A program made the translations under genes and the position numbers. Positions 47,538 through 59,440 of a DNA stretch of 64,000 nucleotides are shown in pieces (the first letter of the stretch is position 1; every line of letters starts with the position of its first letter). The notes under the pieces were generated by a model. That model ran no database searches and was not told where the DNA came from. It was given only the letters and a program-made list of their open reading frames with translations. The stretch spans positions 186,001 to 250,000 of the forward strand of contig NZ_UNOZ01000003.1 of the NCBI RefSeq assembly GCF_900536025.1. Direction: 5' to 3'. Origin of the DNA: Pseudomonas reidholzensis (GTDB taxonomy: Bacteria; Pseudomonadota; Gammaproteobacteria; Pseudomonadales; Pseudomonadaceae).

Positions 47538-47930
47538 TTAGAACACTGTGCACAGAACTTCGCCACCAACACCGGCAGCACGTGCAGCACGATCCGTCAT
47601 CACACCTTTGTTGGTGGAGACGATAGACACGCCCAGACCGCCACGAACTTTCGGCAGATCTGTAACGGCCTTGTACTGACGCAGGCCTGGTCGGCTGGCG
47701 CGCTTCAGCTCTTCGATGACCGGACGGCCTTCGAAGTACTTCAGCTCGATCGACAGGGAGGGCTTCACTTCGCTGCTAACCTGGTAGCCAGCGATGTAAC
47801 CTTCGTCCTTCAGAACTTTGGCAACCGCTACCTTCAGAGTCGAAGATGGCATGCTTACGACGGACTTTTCAGCCATCTGGGCATTACGGATGCGAGTTAG
47901 CATGTCCGCTAACGGGTCCTGCATACTCAT
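47538..47930 (-). CDS. rpsH: Ribosomal protein S8
   Basis: The 130-residue S8 ([20 protein letters not shown]) binds 16S rRNA and represses the spc operon in E. coli. The stop lies 12 bases before rplF. Unusually, 209 bases with a hairpin and a predicted promoter separate it from rpsN. Confidence 0.99.
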   Translation of the reverse strand: MSMQDPLADMLTRIRNAQMAEKSVVSMPSSTLKVAVAKVLKDEGYIAGYQVSSEVKPSLSIELKYFEGRPVIEELKRASRPGLRQYKAVTDLPKVRGGLGVSIVSTNKGVMTDRAARAAGVGGEVLCTVF

Positions 47931-48026
47931 GGGCTAGATGCTCCTGATACAAGAATTATTAGCCTTGCGGCTATCACAACCACCTGCTCGACCCGGGTAA
48001 AAAACCCAGGCTCAGGTGAGCCGGTC

Positions 48027-48055
48027 ATTCTAGACACAAGGCAGAAACGAAACAA
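48027..48055 (-). promoter_or_regulatory. Predicted internal promoter in the spc operon
   Basis: On the minus strand TTGTTT (48050-48055) and TAGAAT (48027-48032) are 17 bases apart in the gap between rpsN and rpsH. The -10 hexamer is the same as in the str and S10 promoters of this window. Confidence 0.5.
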
Positions 48056-48078
48056 GCCCCATATAGGGGCTTGTTTCG
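48048..48078 (-). terminator. Hairpin between rpsN and rpsH
   Basis: CGAAACAAGCCCC (48048-48060) and GGGGCTTGTTTCG (48066-48078) form a perfect 13-base stem around ATATA. The minus-strand tail is TTTCTGCC, a short T-run. It may be an attenuator inside the spc operon. A second, smaller stem (CCTGGGT/ACCCGGG) lies nearby at 47994-48012. Confidence 0.5.
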
Positions 48079-48139
48079 TAGCGAGGTCACCGGCGGTCGG
48101 AAGATTGCTCCCCTTCCGCCAGGATCACACCCGCGGGGC

Positions 48140-48445
48140 TTACCAGCTGGCCTTGACCAGACCTGGTACGTCACCGCGCATTGCAGCTTCACGCAGCTTG
48201 TTACGGCCCAGACCGAACTTACGGTATACACCGTGAGGACGGCCGGTCAGGCGGCAACGGTTGCGCAGACGAGCGGCGCTGGCGTCACGCGGCTGCTTTT
48301 GCAGTGCGACGACGGCGGCGAAACGCTCTTCAGGCGAAGCGTTCAGGTTGACGATGGTCGCTTTCAGCTCAGCACGCTTTTTGGCGAACTTGGCTACCGT
48401 GAGCTGACGCTTCAGCTCGCGGTTTTTCATGCTCTTCTTGGCCAT
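48140..48445 (-). CDS. rpsN: Ribosomal protein S14 (zinc-free form)
   Basis: The 101-residue S14 reads [15 protein letters not shown] and contains [20 protein letters not shown], the long C-minus form without CxxC zinc pairs. It starts at 48445; the frame is open further upstream but without family similarity. It is 13 bases after rplE. Confidence 0.98.
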   Translation of the reverse strand: MAKKSMKNRELKRQLTVAKFAKKRAELKATIVNLNASPEERFAAVVALQKQPRDASAARLRNRCRLTGRPHGVYRKFGLGRNKLREAAMRGDVPGLVKASW

Positions 48446-48458
48446 TTTCCTACTCCAA

Positions 48459-48998
48459 TCAGTTGCGGAACGGGAATTTGAATGCACGCAGCAGAGCGCG
48501 GCCTTCGTCATCCGAACGAGCAGTGGTGGTCAGGGTAATGTCCAGACCGCGCAGAGCATCGATCTTGTCGTAGTCGATTTCCGGGAAGATGATCTGCTCT
48601 TTCACGCCCATGCTGTAGTTGCCACGACCATCGAAGGACTTGGCATTCAGGCCGCGGAAGTCGCGAACCCGAGGCAGGGAGATCGCCAGCAGGCGGTCCA
48701 GGAATTCGTACATACGGTCACGGCGCAGGGTAACTTTAACGCCGATCGGCCAACCTTCACGAACCTTGAAACCCGCAATCGACTTGCGAGCGAACGTCAC
48801 AACGGCTTTTTGGCCGGTGATCTTTTCCAGGTCGGCAACTGCGTGCTCGATGACTTTCTTGTCACCGACCGCTTCGCCCAGGCCCATGTTCAGGGTGATC
48901 TTGGTTACGCGAGGAACTTCCATCACGTTCGCGAGCTTAAGTTCTTCCTTAAGCTTGGGAGCGATTTCGTTCCGGTAAATCTCTTTGAGTCGTGCCAT
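48459..48998 (-). CDS. rplE: Ribosomal protein L5
   Basis: The 179 residues begin [20 protein letters not shown] and include [21 protein letters not shown]5 binds 5S rRNA and P-site tRNA. It follows rplX by 20 bases. Confidence 0.99.
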   Translation of the reverse strand: MARLKEIYRNEIAPKLKEELKLANVMEVPRVTKITLNMGLGEAVGDKKVIEHAVADLEKITGQKAVVTFARKSIAGFKVREGWPIGVKVTLRRDRMYEFLDRLLAISLPRVRDFRGLNAKSFDGRGNYSMGVKEQIIFPEIDYDKIDALRGLDITLTTTARSDDEGRALLRAFKFPFRN

Positions 48999-49018
48999 TG
49001 TCTTCTACCTAGCAGTGT

Positions 49019-49333
49019 TCAAGCATCAACCGCTTTCTGGGTCGACTTGAAGACACGAATTTTCTTGCCGTCTTCAACCTTGAAGCCAACGCGGTCAGCC
49101 TTGTTGGTTTCACCATTGAAAATGGCAACGTTGGAAGCGTGCAGAGGCGCTTCTTTCTCGACGATACCGCCCTGTACGCCCGCCATCGGGTTAGGCTTGG
49201 TATGACGCTTGACCAGGTTCACACCACCGATGACCAGACGGTCGTCAGCGAGAACCTTCAGCACCTTACCGCGCTTACCTTTGTCTTTGCCGGCGATCAC
49301 GATGATCTCGTCGTCACGACGAATCTTTTGCAT
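49019..49333 (-). CDS. rplX: Ribosomal protein L24
   Basis: The 104-residue L24 ([20 protein letters not shown]) has a KOW motif at its start and is an early assembly initiator of the large subunit. It is 11 bases after rplN. Confidence 0.99.
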
Positions 49334-49344
49334 GTCGGATCTCC

Positions 49345-49713
49345 TTAGAGCACTTCAGGGGCGAGCGAGACGATCTTCATGAACTTCTCGTTGCGAAGTT
49401 CACGGGTCACTGGCCCGAAGATGCGAGTGCCGATCGGCTCTTGCTTGTTGTTCAGCAGAACAGCAGCGTTACCGTCGAAACGAATGATGGAACCGTCAGC
49501 GCGACGTACACCATGACGGGTACGGACGACTACGGCGGTCATCACTTGGCCTTTTTTGACCTTACCGCGCGGAATTGCTTCCTTGACGGTTACTTTGATG
49601 ATGTCACCGATGCCGGCGTAACGACGATGGGAACCGCCGAGGACCTTGATGCACATGACGCGACGAGCGCCGCTGTTATCGGCCACATCGAGCATGGATT
49701 GAGTCTGAATCAT
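49345..49713 (-). CDS. rplN: Ribosomal protein L14
   Basis: The 122 residues begin [20 protein letters not shown] and include [21 protein letters not shown]14 makes an inter-subunit bridge. It is usually counted as the first gene of the spc operon; no promoter is visible in the 23-base gap to rpsQ. Confidence 0.99.
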
Positions 49714-49736
49714 AAAATTTCTCCGACCCCTAGCCC

Positions 49737-50003
49737 TTAGACTTCAACAGCGCGTTCGAGGACTTCAACCAGTGCCCAGGACTTGGTCTTGGCCAGCGGA
49801 CGGGTTTCGCGAATGGAAACCTTGTCGCCGATCTTGCACTGGTTGGCTTCGTCGTGCGCGTGCAGCTTAGTCGAACGCTTAACGTATTTACCGTAGATCG
49901 GGTGCTTTACGCGACGCTCGATCAGAACGGTGATGGTCTTGTCCATTTTGTCGCTGACGACACGGCCAGTCAGCGTACGGACGGTTTTTTCAGCTTCAGC
50001 CAT
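49737..50003 (-). CDS. rpsQ: Ribosomal protein S17
   Basis: The 88-residue S17 ([20 protein letters not shown]) holds 16S helix 11 and others. The ATG at 50001-50003 is chosen over another start two codons upstream, which would overlap rpmC. It ends the S10 operon. Confidence 0.98.
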   Translation of the reverse strand: MAEAEKTVRTLTGRVVSDKMDKTITVLIERRVKHPIYGKYVKRSTKLHAHDEANQCKIGDKVSIRETRPLAKTKSWALVEVLERAVEV

Positions 50004-50005
50004 GA

Positions 50006-50197
50006 TCACTTACCTGCCTGCTGGTTGAGCACAGTTTTCACGCGAGCGATGTCACGCTTAACTTGCGAGAGCAGGTGCGACTGCCCCAACTGGCCAGTTG
50101 CTTTCTGCATACGCAGATTGAACTGGTCGCGCAGCAGGCCGAGCAGTTGCTCGTTCAGCTGCTGTGCCGATTTTTCACGAAGTTCATTCGCTTTCAT
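50006..50197 (-). CDS. rpmC: Ribosomal protein L29
   Basis: The 63-residue L29 ([20 protein letters not shown]) is a helical hairpin near the exit tunnel and contacts trigger factor and SRP. Its ATG overlaps the rplP stop by one base. Confidence 0.98.
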
Positions 50198-50610
50198 CAC
50201 ATCACCGTCCGCTTAACAAAGGAGGTGGCGAGTGGCAGCTTTGCAGCAGCCAGGGCGAAAGCTTCGCGCGCCAGCTCTTCAGAAACACCCTCGATCTCGT
50301 ACAGGACTTTGCCTGGCTGGATCTGGGCAACCCAGTATTCCACGGAACCCTTACCTTTACCCATCCGCACTTCAAGAGGCTTCTTGGTAACCGGCTTGTC
50401 CGGGAACACACGGATCCAGATCTTGCCGCCACGCTTAACGTGACGAGTCAGAGCACGACGTGCCGACTCGATCTGGCGAGCGGTGAGGCGACCGCGGGCG
50501 ACAGCTTTCAGGGCGAATTCGCCGAAGCTGACCTTGCTACCGCGCAGTGCCAGACCACGGTTGTGGCCAGTCATCTGCTTGCGGAATTTTGTACGCTTAG
50601 GTTGCAACAT
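50197..50610 (-). CDS. rplP: Ribosomal protein L16
   Basis: The 137-residue L16 ([20 protein letters not shown]) shapes the A-site and peptidyl transferase area. It lies between rpsC and rpmC. Confidence 0.99.
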
Positions 50611-50622
50611 TTGGCGTACCCC

Positions 50623-51309
50623 TTACTTAGCAGCTTTTTTACGAGGCGCTGGTGCTTGTGGTTTCAGTTCTTCTTGGCGACCACCAATAACTTCGCCTTT
50701 GAAGATCCAAACCTTCACACCGATCACACCGTAAGTGGTGTGAGCTTCGTAGGTGTTGTAGTCGATATCGGCACGCAGGGTGTGCAGAGGCACACGACCT
50801 TCGCGATACCACTCGGTACGAGCAATCTCAGCACCGCCGAGACGACCGCTCACCTGGATCTTGATGCCCTTGGCACCAATACGCATGGCGTTCTGCACGG
50901 CGCGCTTCATAGCACGACGGAACATTACGCGGCGCTCCAGCTGCTGAGCTACGCTTTGCGCAACCAGCATGGCGTCGAGTTCCGGCTTGCGGATCTCTTC
51001 GATGTTGATGTGCACAGGCACACCCATCTGCTTGGTCAGGTCCTGACGCAGCTTCTCAACGTCCTCACCTTTCTTCCCGATAACGATACCTGGACGAGCG
51101 GTGTGGATGGTGATGCGTGCAGTTTGGGCCGGACGATGGATATCGATACGGCTTACGGACGCGCTTTTTAGTTTGTCTTGGAGGTACTCACGTGTTTTCA
51201 GATCCTTCAACAGGTAATCTGCGTAAGTAGCGCCGTCTGCATACCAGACGGACGTGTGCTCCTTGACGATTCCCAGGCGAATGCCAGTGGGATGTACTTT
51301 CTGACCCAT
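50623..51309 (-). CDS. rpsC: Ribosomal protein S3
   Basis: The 228-residue S3 ([20 protein letters not shown]) includes the KH motif [18 protein letters not shown] and helps mRNA helicase activity. The start at 51309 is the usual MGQKVHP; the open frame upstream belongs to rplV territory and is not coding. Confidence 0.99.
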   Translation of the reverse strand: MGQKVHPTGIRLGIVKEHTSVWYADGATYADYLLKDLKTREYLQDKLKSASVSRIDIHRPAQTARITIHTARPGIVIGKKGEDVEKLRQDLTKQMGVPVHINIEEIRKPELDAMLVAQSVAQQLERRVMFRRAMKRAVQNAMRIGAKGIKIQVSGRLGGAEIARTEWYREGRVPLHTLRADIDYNTYEAHTTYGVIGVKVWIFKGEVIGGRQEELKPQAPAPRKKAAK

Positions 51310-51322
51310 CTGATCGACTCCG

Positions 51323-51655
51323 TTACTTGTCCGCAACCTTGACAGTGATATGGCAAGACCGCTTGACGATGCGATCAGCGCGGCCTTTGGCACGCGGCAT
51401 GATGCGCTTCAGCGAACGCCCTTCGTTGACGAAAACGGTGGAGACCTTAAGGTCATCAACGTCTGCGCCTTCGTTGTGTTCGGCGTTGGCAACGGCCGAC
51501 TCGAGGACTTTCTTCATGATTTCAGCGGCTTTTTTGCTGCTGAAGGCCAACAGGTTGAGCGCTTCGCCCACCTTCTTCCCGCGGATCTGGTCGGCGACCA
51601 AGCGGGCTTTCTGGGCGGAGATTCGAGCGCCCGACAACTTAGCGGCTACTTCCAT
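51323..51655 (-). CDS. rplV: Ribosomal protein L22
   Basis: The 110-residue L22 ([20 protein letters not shown]) lines the exit tunnel with its loop [20 protein letters not shown], the region where macrolide-resistance changes occur; no such change is evident. Confidence 0.99.
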
Positions 51656-51666
51656 TTCCTAACCCC

Positions 51667-51942
51667 TTAACGCTTGGCTTTCTTGTCAGCCACGTGCCCG
51701 CGATAAGTGCGGGTACCGGCGAACTCGCCCAGTTTGTGGCCGACCATGTCTTCGTTCACGAGAACTGGGACATGTTGACGACCGTTATGTACGGCGATGG
51801 TCAGACCGACCATTTGTGGCAGGATCATCGAACGGCGCGACCAGGTTTTCACTGGCTTGCGATCGTTCTTCTCCGTCGCCACTTCGATCTTCTTCAGTAG
51901 GTGAAGATCGATAAAAGGACCTTTTTTCAGAGAACGTGGCAC
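51667..51942 (-). CDS. rpsS: Ribosomal protein S19
   Basis: The 91 residues begin [20 protein letters not shown] and carry [14 protein letters not shown] [21 protein letters not shown]19 forms part of the small-subunit head. Confidence 0.99.
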   Translation of the reverse strand: MPRSLKKGPFIDLHLLKKIEVATEKNDRKPVKTWSRRSMILPQMVGLTIAVHNGRQHVPVLVNEDMVGHKLGEFAGTRTYRGHVADKKAKR

Positions 51943-51958
51943 TGTCGTATCCCTCTAT

Positions 51959-52783
51959 TTACTTGCGACGACGGACGATCATTTTGTCGGTACGCTTATT
52001 ACCACGAGTCTTCGCACCCTTGGTTGGGAAGCCCCATGGCGATACCGGATGACGACCACCGGAGGTACGACCTTCACCACCACCATGCGGGTGGTCAACC
52101 GGGTTCATGGCAACACCACGAACGGTTGGGCGAACGCCACGCCAGCGTTTGGCACCAGCTTTACCCAGCGAACGCAGGCTGTGCTCGGAGTTCGAGACTT
52201 CGCCCAGGGTCGCACGGCACTCAGCCAGGACTTTACGCATTTCACCAGAGCGCAGACGCAGGGTCACGTAGACACCTTCGCGAGCGATCAGCTGAGCCGA
52301 AGCACCAGCGGAACGAGCGATCTGTGCACCTTTACCCGGCTTCAGTTCGACGCCGTGAATGGTGCTACCTACTGGAATGTTGCGCAGCTGCAGGGAGTTA
52401 CCGGCCTTGATTGGGGCCAGTGCGCCTGCGATCAGCTGGTCGCCTGCACTCACGCCTTTAGGGGCGATGATGTAGCGACGCTCACCGTCTGCATAGCACA
52501 GCAGGGCGATGTGAGCAGTACGGTTTGGATCGTATTCGATACGCTCGACAGTGGCTGGAATGCCATCTTTGTCGTTGCGACGGAAGTCGACCAGACGGTA
52601 ATGCTGCTTATGACCACCACCGATGTGACGAGTGGTAATACGGCCATTGTTGTTACGACCACCAGACTTCGATTTCTTCTCGAGCAGCGGTGCGTGAGGA
52701 GCGCCTTTGTGCAGCTCCTTGTTGACCACCTTGACCACGAAACGGCGGCCAGGGGAAGTCGGTTTGCATTTAACGATTGCCAT
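51959..52783 (-). CDS. rplB: Ribosomal protein L2
   Basis: The 274-residue L2 begins [20 protein letters not shown] and carries [20 protein letters not shown] with the histidine close to the peptidyl transferase centre. Confidence 0.99.
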   Translation of the reverse strand: MAIVKCKPTSPGRRFVVKVVNKELHKGAPHAPLLEKKSKSGGRNNNGRITTRHIGGGHKQHYRLVDFRRNDKDGIPATVERIEYDPNRTAHIALLCYADGERRYIIAPKGVSAGDQLIAGALAPIKAGNSLQLRNIPVGSTIHGVELKPGKGAQIARSAGASAQLIAREGVYVTLRLRSGEMRKVLAECRATLGEVSNSEHSLRSLGKAGAKRWRGVRPTVRGVAMNPVDHPHGGGEGRTSGGRHPVSPWGFPTKGAKTRGNKRTDKMIVRRRK

Positions 52784-52797
52784 GATGCACCCCTTCC

Positions 52798-53097
52798 TTA
52801 CTCAGCACTGCTGCTGAAATCGAGATCTTGGCCTGGCTGAAGGGAGACGATCGCCTTCTTCCAGTCATTACGCTTGCCCAGACCACGTGCGGTACGCTTG
52901 GTTTTACCCAGAACGTTAACGGTCGACACGTTTTCAACTTTTACGTTGAACAGGCCTTCGACAGCTTTCTTGATTTCCAGCTTGGTTGCGTCAGTAGCAA
53001 CCTTGAATACGAACTGGCCTTTTTTCTCAGCCAGAACGGTAGCCTTCTCGGAAACATGCGGGCCAAGGAGGACTTTAAATACGCGTTCCTGGTTCAT
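52798..53097 (-). CDS. rplW: Ribosomal protein L23
   Basis: The 99-residue L23 ([20 protein letters not shown]) sits at the exit tunnel and docks trigger factor and SRP. It overlaps rplD by four bases. Confidence 0.99.
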   Translation of the reverse strand: MNQERVFKVLLGPHVSEKATVLAEKKGQFVFKVATDATKLEIKKAVEGLFNVKVENVSTVNVLGKTKRTARGLGKRNDWKKAIVSLQPGQDLDFSSSAE

Positions 53098-53696
53098 CCC
53101 AGCAGCTCCTCGAATTTCTTCACGGCCGACACAGTGATCAACACTTTGTCATAGGCGATCAGACTGACCGGATCGGAACCTTGTACGTCACGAACGTCGA
53201 CGTGCGGCAGGTTGCGAGCAGCCAGGTACAGGTTCTGATCAACGGCGTCCGATACGATCAGGACGTCAGTCAGGCCCATGCCATTCAGCTTGTTCAGCAG
53301 ATCTTTGGTCTTCGGTGCTTCAACAGCGAAGTCCTGGACAACGACCAGACGGTCGGTACGCACCAGCTCAGCGAGGATGGAACGCATTGCTGCGCGGTAC
53401 ATCTTCTTGTTGAGCTTCTGCGAGTGGTCCTGAGGACGTGCTGCGAAGGTGGTGCCACCGCCGCGCCAGATTGGGCTACGGATGGTACCGGCACGAGCGC
53501 GACCAGTGCCCTTCTGACGCCATGGGCGCTTACCGCCACCGGATACGTCGGAACGGGTTTTCTGCTGCTTGGTGCCCTGACGGCCGCCGGCCATGTAGGC
53601 CACGACTGCTTGGTGTACCAGCGTCTCGTTGAATTCGCCACCGAAAGTCAGTTCGGAAACTTCGATCGCCTGAGCGTCATTTACATTAAGTTGCAT
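53094..53696 (-). CDS. rplD: Ribosomal protein L4
   Basis: The 200-residue L4 has the tunnel loop [20 protein letters not shown] and in E. coli regulates the S10 operon. The S10 leader here looks too short to hold the E. coli-type L4 target. Confidence 0.99.
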   Translation of the reverse strand: MQLNVNDAQAIEVSELTFGGEFNETLVHQAVVAYMAGGRQGTKQQKTRSDVSGGGKRPWRQKGTGRARAGTIRSPIWRGGGTTFAARPQDHSQKLNKKMYRAAMRSILAELVRTDRLVVVQDFAVEAPKTKDLLNKLNGMGLTDVLIVSDAVDQNLYLAARNLPHVDVRDVQGSDPVSLIAYDKVLITVSAVKKFEELLG

Positions 53697-53708
53697 GTCA
53701 GTTTCCCC

Positions 53709-54344
53709 TTAACCGCGAGCCTTGACAGCTGGACGTACAACCACGTCGCCGCCAGTAGCGCCAGGAACGGCACCCTTGATCAGCAGCAGGTTGCGTTCAG
53801 CGTCGACGCGAACTACTTCCAGGGACTGCACAGTAACGCGCTCGGCGCCCATGTGACCGGACATTTTCTTGCCCTTGAACACACGACCAGGAGTCTGGCA
53901 CTGGCCGATGGAACCCGGAACACGGTGCGATACGGAGTTACCGTGGGTGTTATCTTGGCCACGGAAATTCCAGCGCTTGATGGTACCGGCGAAGCCTTTA
54001 CCTTTCGACTGACCGGTGACGTCTACCAGCTGGCCTGCAGTGAAGAGTTCAGCTTTGATCAGATCGCCAGCCTGGAAATCGCCTTCTTCAAGACGGAACT
54101 CCCAGACACCGCGACCAGCGGCAACGTTGGCTTTAGCGAAGTGACCAGCTTGAGCAGCAGTCACACGCGAAGCACGACGCTCGCCTACAGTGATTTGCAC
54201 TGCACGGTAGCCATCAGTTTCTTCGGTTTTGAACTGGGTGACGCGATTCGGCTCGATCTCAACGACCGTGACCGGAATGGAGACACCTTCTTCGGTGAAA
54301 ATACGGGTCATACCGCATTTACGACCGACTACACCAATAGTCAT
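53709..54344 (-). CDS. rplC: Ribosomal protein L3
   Basis: The 211-residue L3 begins [20 protein letters not shown] and includes [20 protein letters not shown], where the glutamine is the PrmB methylation target. The start at 54344 is standard; an upstream in-frame ATG lies in the 81-base gap. Confidence 0.98.
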   Translation of the reverse strand: MTIGVVGRKCGMTRIFTEEGVSIPVTVVEIEPNRVTQFKTEETDGYRAVQITVGERRASRVTAAQAGHFAKANVAAGRGVWEFRLEEGDFQAGDLIKAELFTAGQLVDVTGQSKGKGFAGTIKRWNFRGQDNTHGNSVSHRVPGSIGQCQTPGRVFKGKKMSGHMGAERVTVQSLEVVRVDAERNLLLIKGAVPGATGGDVVVRPAVKARG

Positions 54345-54425
54345 GTTGTAAACCTCATGAGTGTACGGGGCTTTCACCCGCTATGGCCGCCCATTTCAGA
54401 GCGTTACACGGTTAAGACCGAAGTC

Positions 54426-54737
54426 TTAGCCGAGGCTGATCTGCACTTCCACGCCTGCCGCGAGATCGAGCTTCATCAGCGCATCAACGGTTTTATCCGT
54501 TGGCTGGACGATGTCCAGAACGCGCTTATGAGTACGGATCTCGTACTGGTCACGCGCGTCTTTGTTGACGTGCGGGGAGACCAGAACGGTGAACCGCTCT
54601 TTGCGGGTAGGCAGTGGAATTGGACCACGCACTTGTGCCCCAGTACGTTTCGCGGTTTCCACGATTTCCTGGGTGGATTGGTCGATCAGGCGATGGTCGA
54701 AAGCCTTCAACCTGATTCGGATTTGCTGATTTTGCAT
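54426..54737 (-). CDS. rpsJ: Ribosomal protein S10 (NusE)
   Basis: The 103-residue S10 ([20 protein letters not shown]) is both ribosomal protein and NusE, and so partners NusB, coded earlier in this window. It is the first gene of the S10 operon, about 50 bases after a predicted strong promoter. Confidence 0.99.
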
Positions 54738-54797
54738 TGGATTTCAGACTCCAGGCTGTTCCCAACGGACGCACTACGCCCGCTAAAAGGAGGCGTG

Positions 54798-54826
54798 ATT
54801 CTATAGACGCCTCAATTTAGTGTCAA
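54798..54826 (-). promoter_or_regulatory. S10-operon promoter
   Basis: On the minus strand TTGACA (54821-54826) and TAGAAT (54798-54803) are 17 bases apart, a near-consensus sigma-70 promoter. It starts just 7 bases downstream of the tuf terminator A-run. Transcription should begin near 54790, so the rpsJ leader is about 50 bases. Confidence 0.8.
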
Positions 54827-54832
54827 CCCAAT

Positions 54833-54863
54833 AAAAAAAACCCCCGCTGAGCGGGGGTTTTTT
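54833..54863 (-). terminator. Terminator of tuf
   Basis: CCCCCGC and GCGGGGG (54841-54857) with the loop TGA are flanked by A8 and T6, so the structure is terminating on both strands. It lies 15 bases after the tuf stop and just before the S10 promoter. Confidence 0.92.
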
Positions 54864-54878
54864 CAACCGATCGAGTGA

Positions 54879-56072
<1,194 letters not shown>

Positions 56073-56103
56073 GACAGTGAACTCCTAGCCTAAAGGGGCT
56101 GAA

Positions 56104-58251
56104 TCAGCCTTGTTTTTTAACGAGAGCTTCGACGATGTTCGACGGAGCTTCGGCGTATTTGGAGAATTCCATGGAGTAGCTCGCGCGACCCTGAGACATG
56201 GAACGAACGTCGGTCGCATAACCGAACATTTCCCCGAGCGGCACTTCAGCACGGACAACCTTGCCGGAGACCGAATCATCCATACCCTGGATCAGACCAC
56301 GACGACGGTTCAGGTCACCCATCACGTCACCCATGTAGTCTTCTGGGGTTACAACTTCGACCTTCATGATCGGCTCGAGAACCACGCCACCGCCCTTCTG
56401 GGCCAGTTGCTTGGTTGCCATCGAAGCAGCGATCTTGAACGCCATTTCGTTGGAGTCGACGTCATGGTACGAACCGTCGAATACCGTGGCCTTGAGGCCG
56501 ATCAGAGGATAGCCGGCAACGACGCCGTTCTTCATCTGCTCTTCGATACCCTTCTGGATCGGGGCGATGAATTCCTTAGGAATCACGCCACCAACGACTT
56601 CGTTGGTGAACACCAGACCTTCGGTGATGTTGCCTTTGTCGTCCACGTCCGGCTCCGAGAAACGGATCCAGCAGTGACCGAACTGACCACGACCACCCGA
56701 CTGACGAACGAACTTGCCTTCGATCTCGACGTTGGACTTGGTGATCTTCTCGCGGTACGAAACCTGCGGCTTGCCGATGTTGGCTTCGACGTTGAACTCG
56801 CGCTTCATGCGGTCAACGAGGATGTCCAGGTGCAGCTCACCCATACCGGAGATGATGGTCTGACCGGTTTCTTCATCGGTCTTGACGCGGAACGACGGGT
56901 CTTCCTGAGCCAGTTTGCCCAGTGCGATACCCATCTTTTCCTGGTCCTGCTTGGTCTTCGGCTCAACAGCAACCGAGATCACAGGCTCCGGGAAGTCCAT
57001 ACGCTCGAGGATGACCGGCTTGTCGGCGCTGCACAGGGTGTCACCGGTGGTGACGTCCTTCATGCCGATCAGAGCAGCGATGTCGCCCGCGCGTACTTCT
57101 TTGATCTCTTCACGCTGGTTGGCGTGCATCTGGACCATACGACCAACGCGCTCTTTCTTGCCCTTGACCGAGTTGATCACGGAGTCGCCCGAGCTCAGGA
57201 AGCCCGAGTAGACGCGCACGAAAGTCAGAGTACCAACGAACGGGTCGGTGGCGATCTTGAAGGCCAGAGCCGAGAACGGCTCGTCGTCGGAAGCGTGACG
57301 CTCGACGAAGTCTTCAGCAACCAGCTCGTCCTTCGGCTTCTCGATCAGATCAGGGTGGATACCCTTGATTGCCGGGATTTCGGTAGGAGCAGGCAGGAAG
57401 TCGATCACGGCGTCGAGAACCAGGGGAACACCCTTGTTCTTGAACGACGAACCGCAGACAGCCGGGACGATTTCGCTGGCCAGGGTGCGCGCGCGCAGAC
57501 CGGCTTTGATTTCGTCGATGGTCAGCTCTTCGCCTTCCAGGTACTTGTTCATCAGCTCTTCGCTGGACTCGGCAGCCGCTTCAACCATGTTGGAGCGCCA
57601 CTCTTGAGCCAGCTCAAGCATGTCGGCAGGAATTTCTTCCTCGCGCGGCGAAGTACCCTTGTCGTCGTCGTTCCAGTAGACAGCCTTCATCTTGATCAGA
57701 TCGATCTGACCCTGGAAGTTGTCTTCCGAACCGATGGCCAGCTGGATCGGAACCGGGGTGTGACCCAGGCGGTTCTTGATCTGGCCAACAACGCGCAGGA
57801 AGTCAGCACCGGCACGGTCCATCTTGTTCACGTAAACAACACGTGGAACGCCGTACTTGTTGGCTTGACGCCATACGGTTTCGGACTGCGGCTCAACGCC
57901 GGAGGTACCGCAGAACACAACGACCGCGCCGTCGAGTACACGCAGCGAACGCTCTACTTCAATGGTGAAGTCAACGTGGCCGGGGGTATCGATGACGTTT
58001 ACGCGGTAGTTGTCGTACTGACCGGTAGAACCTTTCCAGAAGGTGGTAACGGCAGCGGAGGTAATGGTAATACCCCGCTCCTGCTCCTGCACCATCCAGT
58101 CGGTGGTCGCGGCGCCGTCATGCACCTCGCCCATCTTGTGGCTCAGGCCTGTGTAGAACAGGATCCGCTCGGTAGTGGTAGTCTTGCCCGCGTCAACGTG
58201 CGCGCAAATACCAATGTTACGGTAGCGGTTGATTGCTGTAGTACGAGCCAT
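56104..58251 (-). CDS. fusA: Elongation factor G
   Basis: The 715-residue translocase begins [20 protein letters not shown] with P-loop [19 protein letters not shown] and [15 protein letters not shown], and has the GMGELHLDI block of domain III. It catalyses tRNA-mRNA movement. It lies 30 bases after rpsG. Confidence 0.99.
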   Translation of the reverse strand: MARTTAINRYRNIGICAHVDAGKTTTTERILFYTGLSHKMGEVHDGAATTDWMVQEQERGITITSAAVTTFWKGSTGQYDNYRVNVIDTPGHVDFTIEVERSLRVLDGAVVVFCGTSGVEPQSETVWRQANKYGVPRVVYVNKMDRAGADFLRVVGQIKNRLGHTPVPIQLAIGSEDNFQGQIDLIKMKAVYWNDDDKGTSPREEEIPADMLELAQEWRSNMVEAAAESSEELMNKYLEGEELTIDEIKAGLRARTLASEIVPAVCGSSFKNKGVPLVLDAVIDFLPAPTEIPAIKGIHPDLIEKPKDELVAEDFVERHASDDEPFSALAFKIATDPFVGTLTFVRVYSGFLSSGDSVINSVKGKKERVGRMVQMHANQREEIKEVRAGDIAALIGMKDVTTGDTLCSADKPVILERMDFPEPVISVAVEPKTKQDQEKMGIALGKLAQEDPSFRVKTDEETGQTIISGMGELHLDILVDRMKREFNVEANIGKPQVSYREKITKSNVEIEGKFVRQSGGRGQFGHCWIRFSEPDVDDKGNITEGLVFTNEVVGGVIPKEFIAPIQKGIEEQMKNGVVAGYPLIGLKATVFDGSYHDVDSNEMAFKIAASMATKQLAQKGGGVVLEPIMKVEVVTPEDYMGDVMGDLNRRRGLIQGMDDSVSGKVVRAEVPLGEMFGYATDVRSMSQGRASYSMEFSKYAEAPSNIVEALVKKQG

Positions 58252-58281
58252 AAAGCCCTCGCAAAATGATTGATGCTTGAA

Positions 58282-58752
58282 TTAGAAGCGGTAGTGCGAG
58301 AATGCTTTGTTGGCTTCAGCCATACGGTGCACGTCTTCACGCTTCTTGACTGCAGCACCTTTGCCTTCAGCAGCATCCAGCAGCTCACCAGCCAAACGCA
58401 GGGCCATGGACTTCTCGCCGCGCTTGCGGGCGTAGTCTACAAGCCAGCGCATTGCCAGCGCGTTACGACGGGATGGGCGAACTTCGACCGGGACCTGGTA
58501 AGTGGCACCGCCGACACGGCGGGACTTGACTTCGACCAGCGGAGCGATGGCGTCGAGAGCTTTCTCGAAGATTTCCAGGGGATCGCTGTTCTTGCGTTCT
58601 TTGACCTTGTCCAGCGCACCGTAAACGATACGCTCGGCAACGGCCTTCTTGCCGCTTTCCATCACGTGGTTCATGAACTTGGCGAGGATCTGGGAGCCGT
58701 ATTTTGGATCGTCCAGAATCTCACGTTTTGCTGCTACACGACGTCTTGGCAT
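58282..58752 (-). CDS. rpsG: Ribosomal protein S7
   Basis: The 156-residue S7 ([20 protein letters not shown]) nucleates the small-subunit head. In E. coli it represses the str operon by binding the rpsL-rpsG gap; that gap is 106 bases long here and rich in possible stems. Confidence 0.99.
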   Translation of the reverse strand: MPRRRVAAKREILDDPKYGSQILAKFMNHVMESGKKAVAERIVYGALDKVKERKNSDPLEIFEKALDAIAPLVEVKSRRVGGATYQVPVEVRPSRRNALAMRWLVDYARKRGEKSMALRLAGELLDAAEGKGAAVKKREDVHRMAEANKAFSHYRF

Positions 58753-58858
58753 GATAAGCCCTCAAACGGTCTTCAGGTTAGCCCGGGACTTCGGTCTTCG
58801 ACCAACGCCCGACCTTACTCTTATCGACTGAAAAAAATGATTGTGTGCAAACGGCCGA

Positions 58859-59230
58859 TTACTTCGGACGCTTGGTACCGTACTTCGAACGACCCTGGTT
58901 ACGGCCTTTGACGCCGGAGGTATCCAGAGAGCCGCGAACGGTGTGGTAACGAACACCTGGCAAGTCTTTTACACGGCCGCCACGAATCAGGACGACGCTG
59001 TGCTCTTGCAGGTTGTGGCCTTCACCGCCGATGTACGAGGAAACCTCGAAACCGTTGGTCAGGCGCACACGGCAGACTTTACGCAGTGCCGAGTTAGGTT
59101 TTTTCGGCGTGGTGGTGTACACACGGGTGCACACGCCACGACGTTGCGGGCAGTTCTGCAGCGCAGGTACGTCGGATTTCTCGACGGTACGCTTACGCGG
59201 CTGACGTACCAGCTGGTTGATAGTTGCCAT
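58859..59230 (-). CDS. rpsL: Ribosomal protein S12
   Basis: The 123-residue S12 ([20 protein letters not shown]) has the decoding loops [13 protein letters not shown] and [17 protein letters not shown]. Both lysine positions of streptomycin resistance are wild type, and the aspartate methylthiolated by RimO is present. It is the first gene of the str operon. Confidence 0.99.
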   Translation of the reverse strand: MATINQLVRQPRKRTVEKSDVPALQNCPQRRGVCTRVYTTTPKKPNSALRKVCRVRLTNGFEVSSYIGGEGHNLQEHSVVLIRGGRVKDLPGVRYHTVRGSLDTSGVKGRNQGRSKYGTKRPK

Positions 59231-59323
59231 CTACTAGCTCCACTGATTGTCTTGCGACGCTATTGTCTTGCAAGAAAGCCAAAAATTGACGAGACGGAGC
59301 CTCACCAAATTTAAGGGTACAAA

Positions 59324-59352
59324 ATTCTAAAGAGGTTCTTGCACCCAGTCAA
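59324..59352 (-). promoter_or_regulatory. str-operon promoter before rpsL
   Basis: On the minus strand TTGACT (59347-59352) and TAGAAT (59324-59329) are 17 bases apart. Transcription should begin near 59316, giving a leader of about 85 bases before rpsL. Confidence 0.75.
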
Positions 59353-59357
59353 GACAA

Positions 59358-59429
59358 GGCCCCGGCCCTCCCCGCCCGGTGATCGGTAACATTGCCTGTC
59401 ACCGAGCACCACGGAGAGGGGCCGGGGCC
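59358..59429 (-). terminator. Large hairpin after rpoC
   Basis: GGCCCCGGCCCTC (59358-59370) pairs with GAGGGGCCGGGGCC (59416-59429) with one bulge, and an inner stem CGGTGA/TCACCG lies within. It is just downstream of rpoC. No long T-run follows on the minus strand; the str promoter begins five bases beyond it. It probably ends or weakens rpoBC transcription. Confidence 0.55.
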
Positions 59430-59440
59430 CCGTCCTGTAC

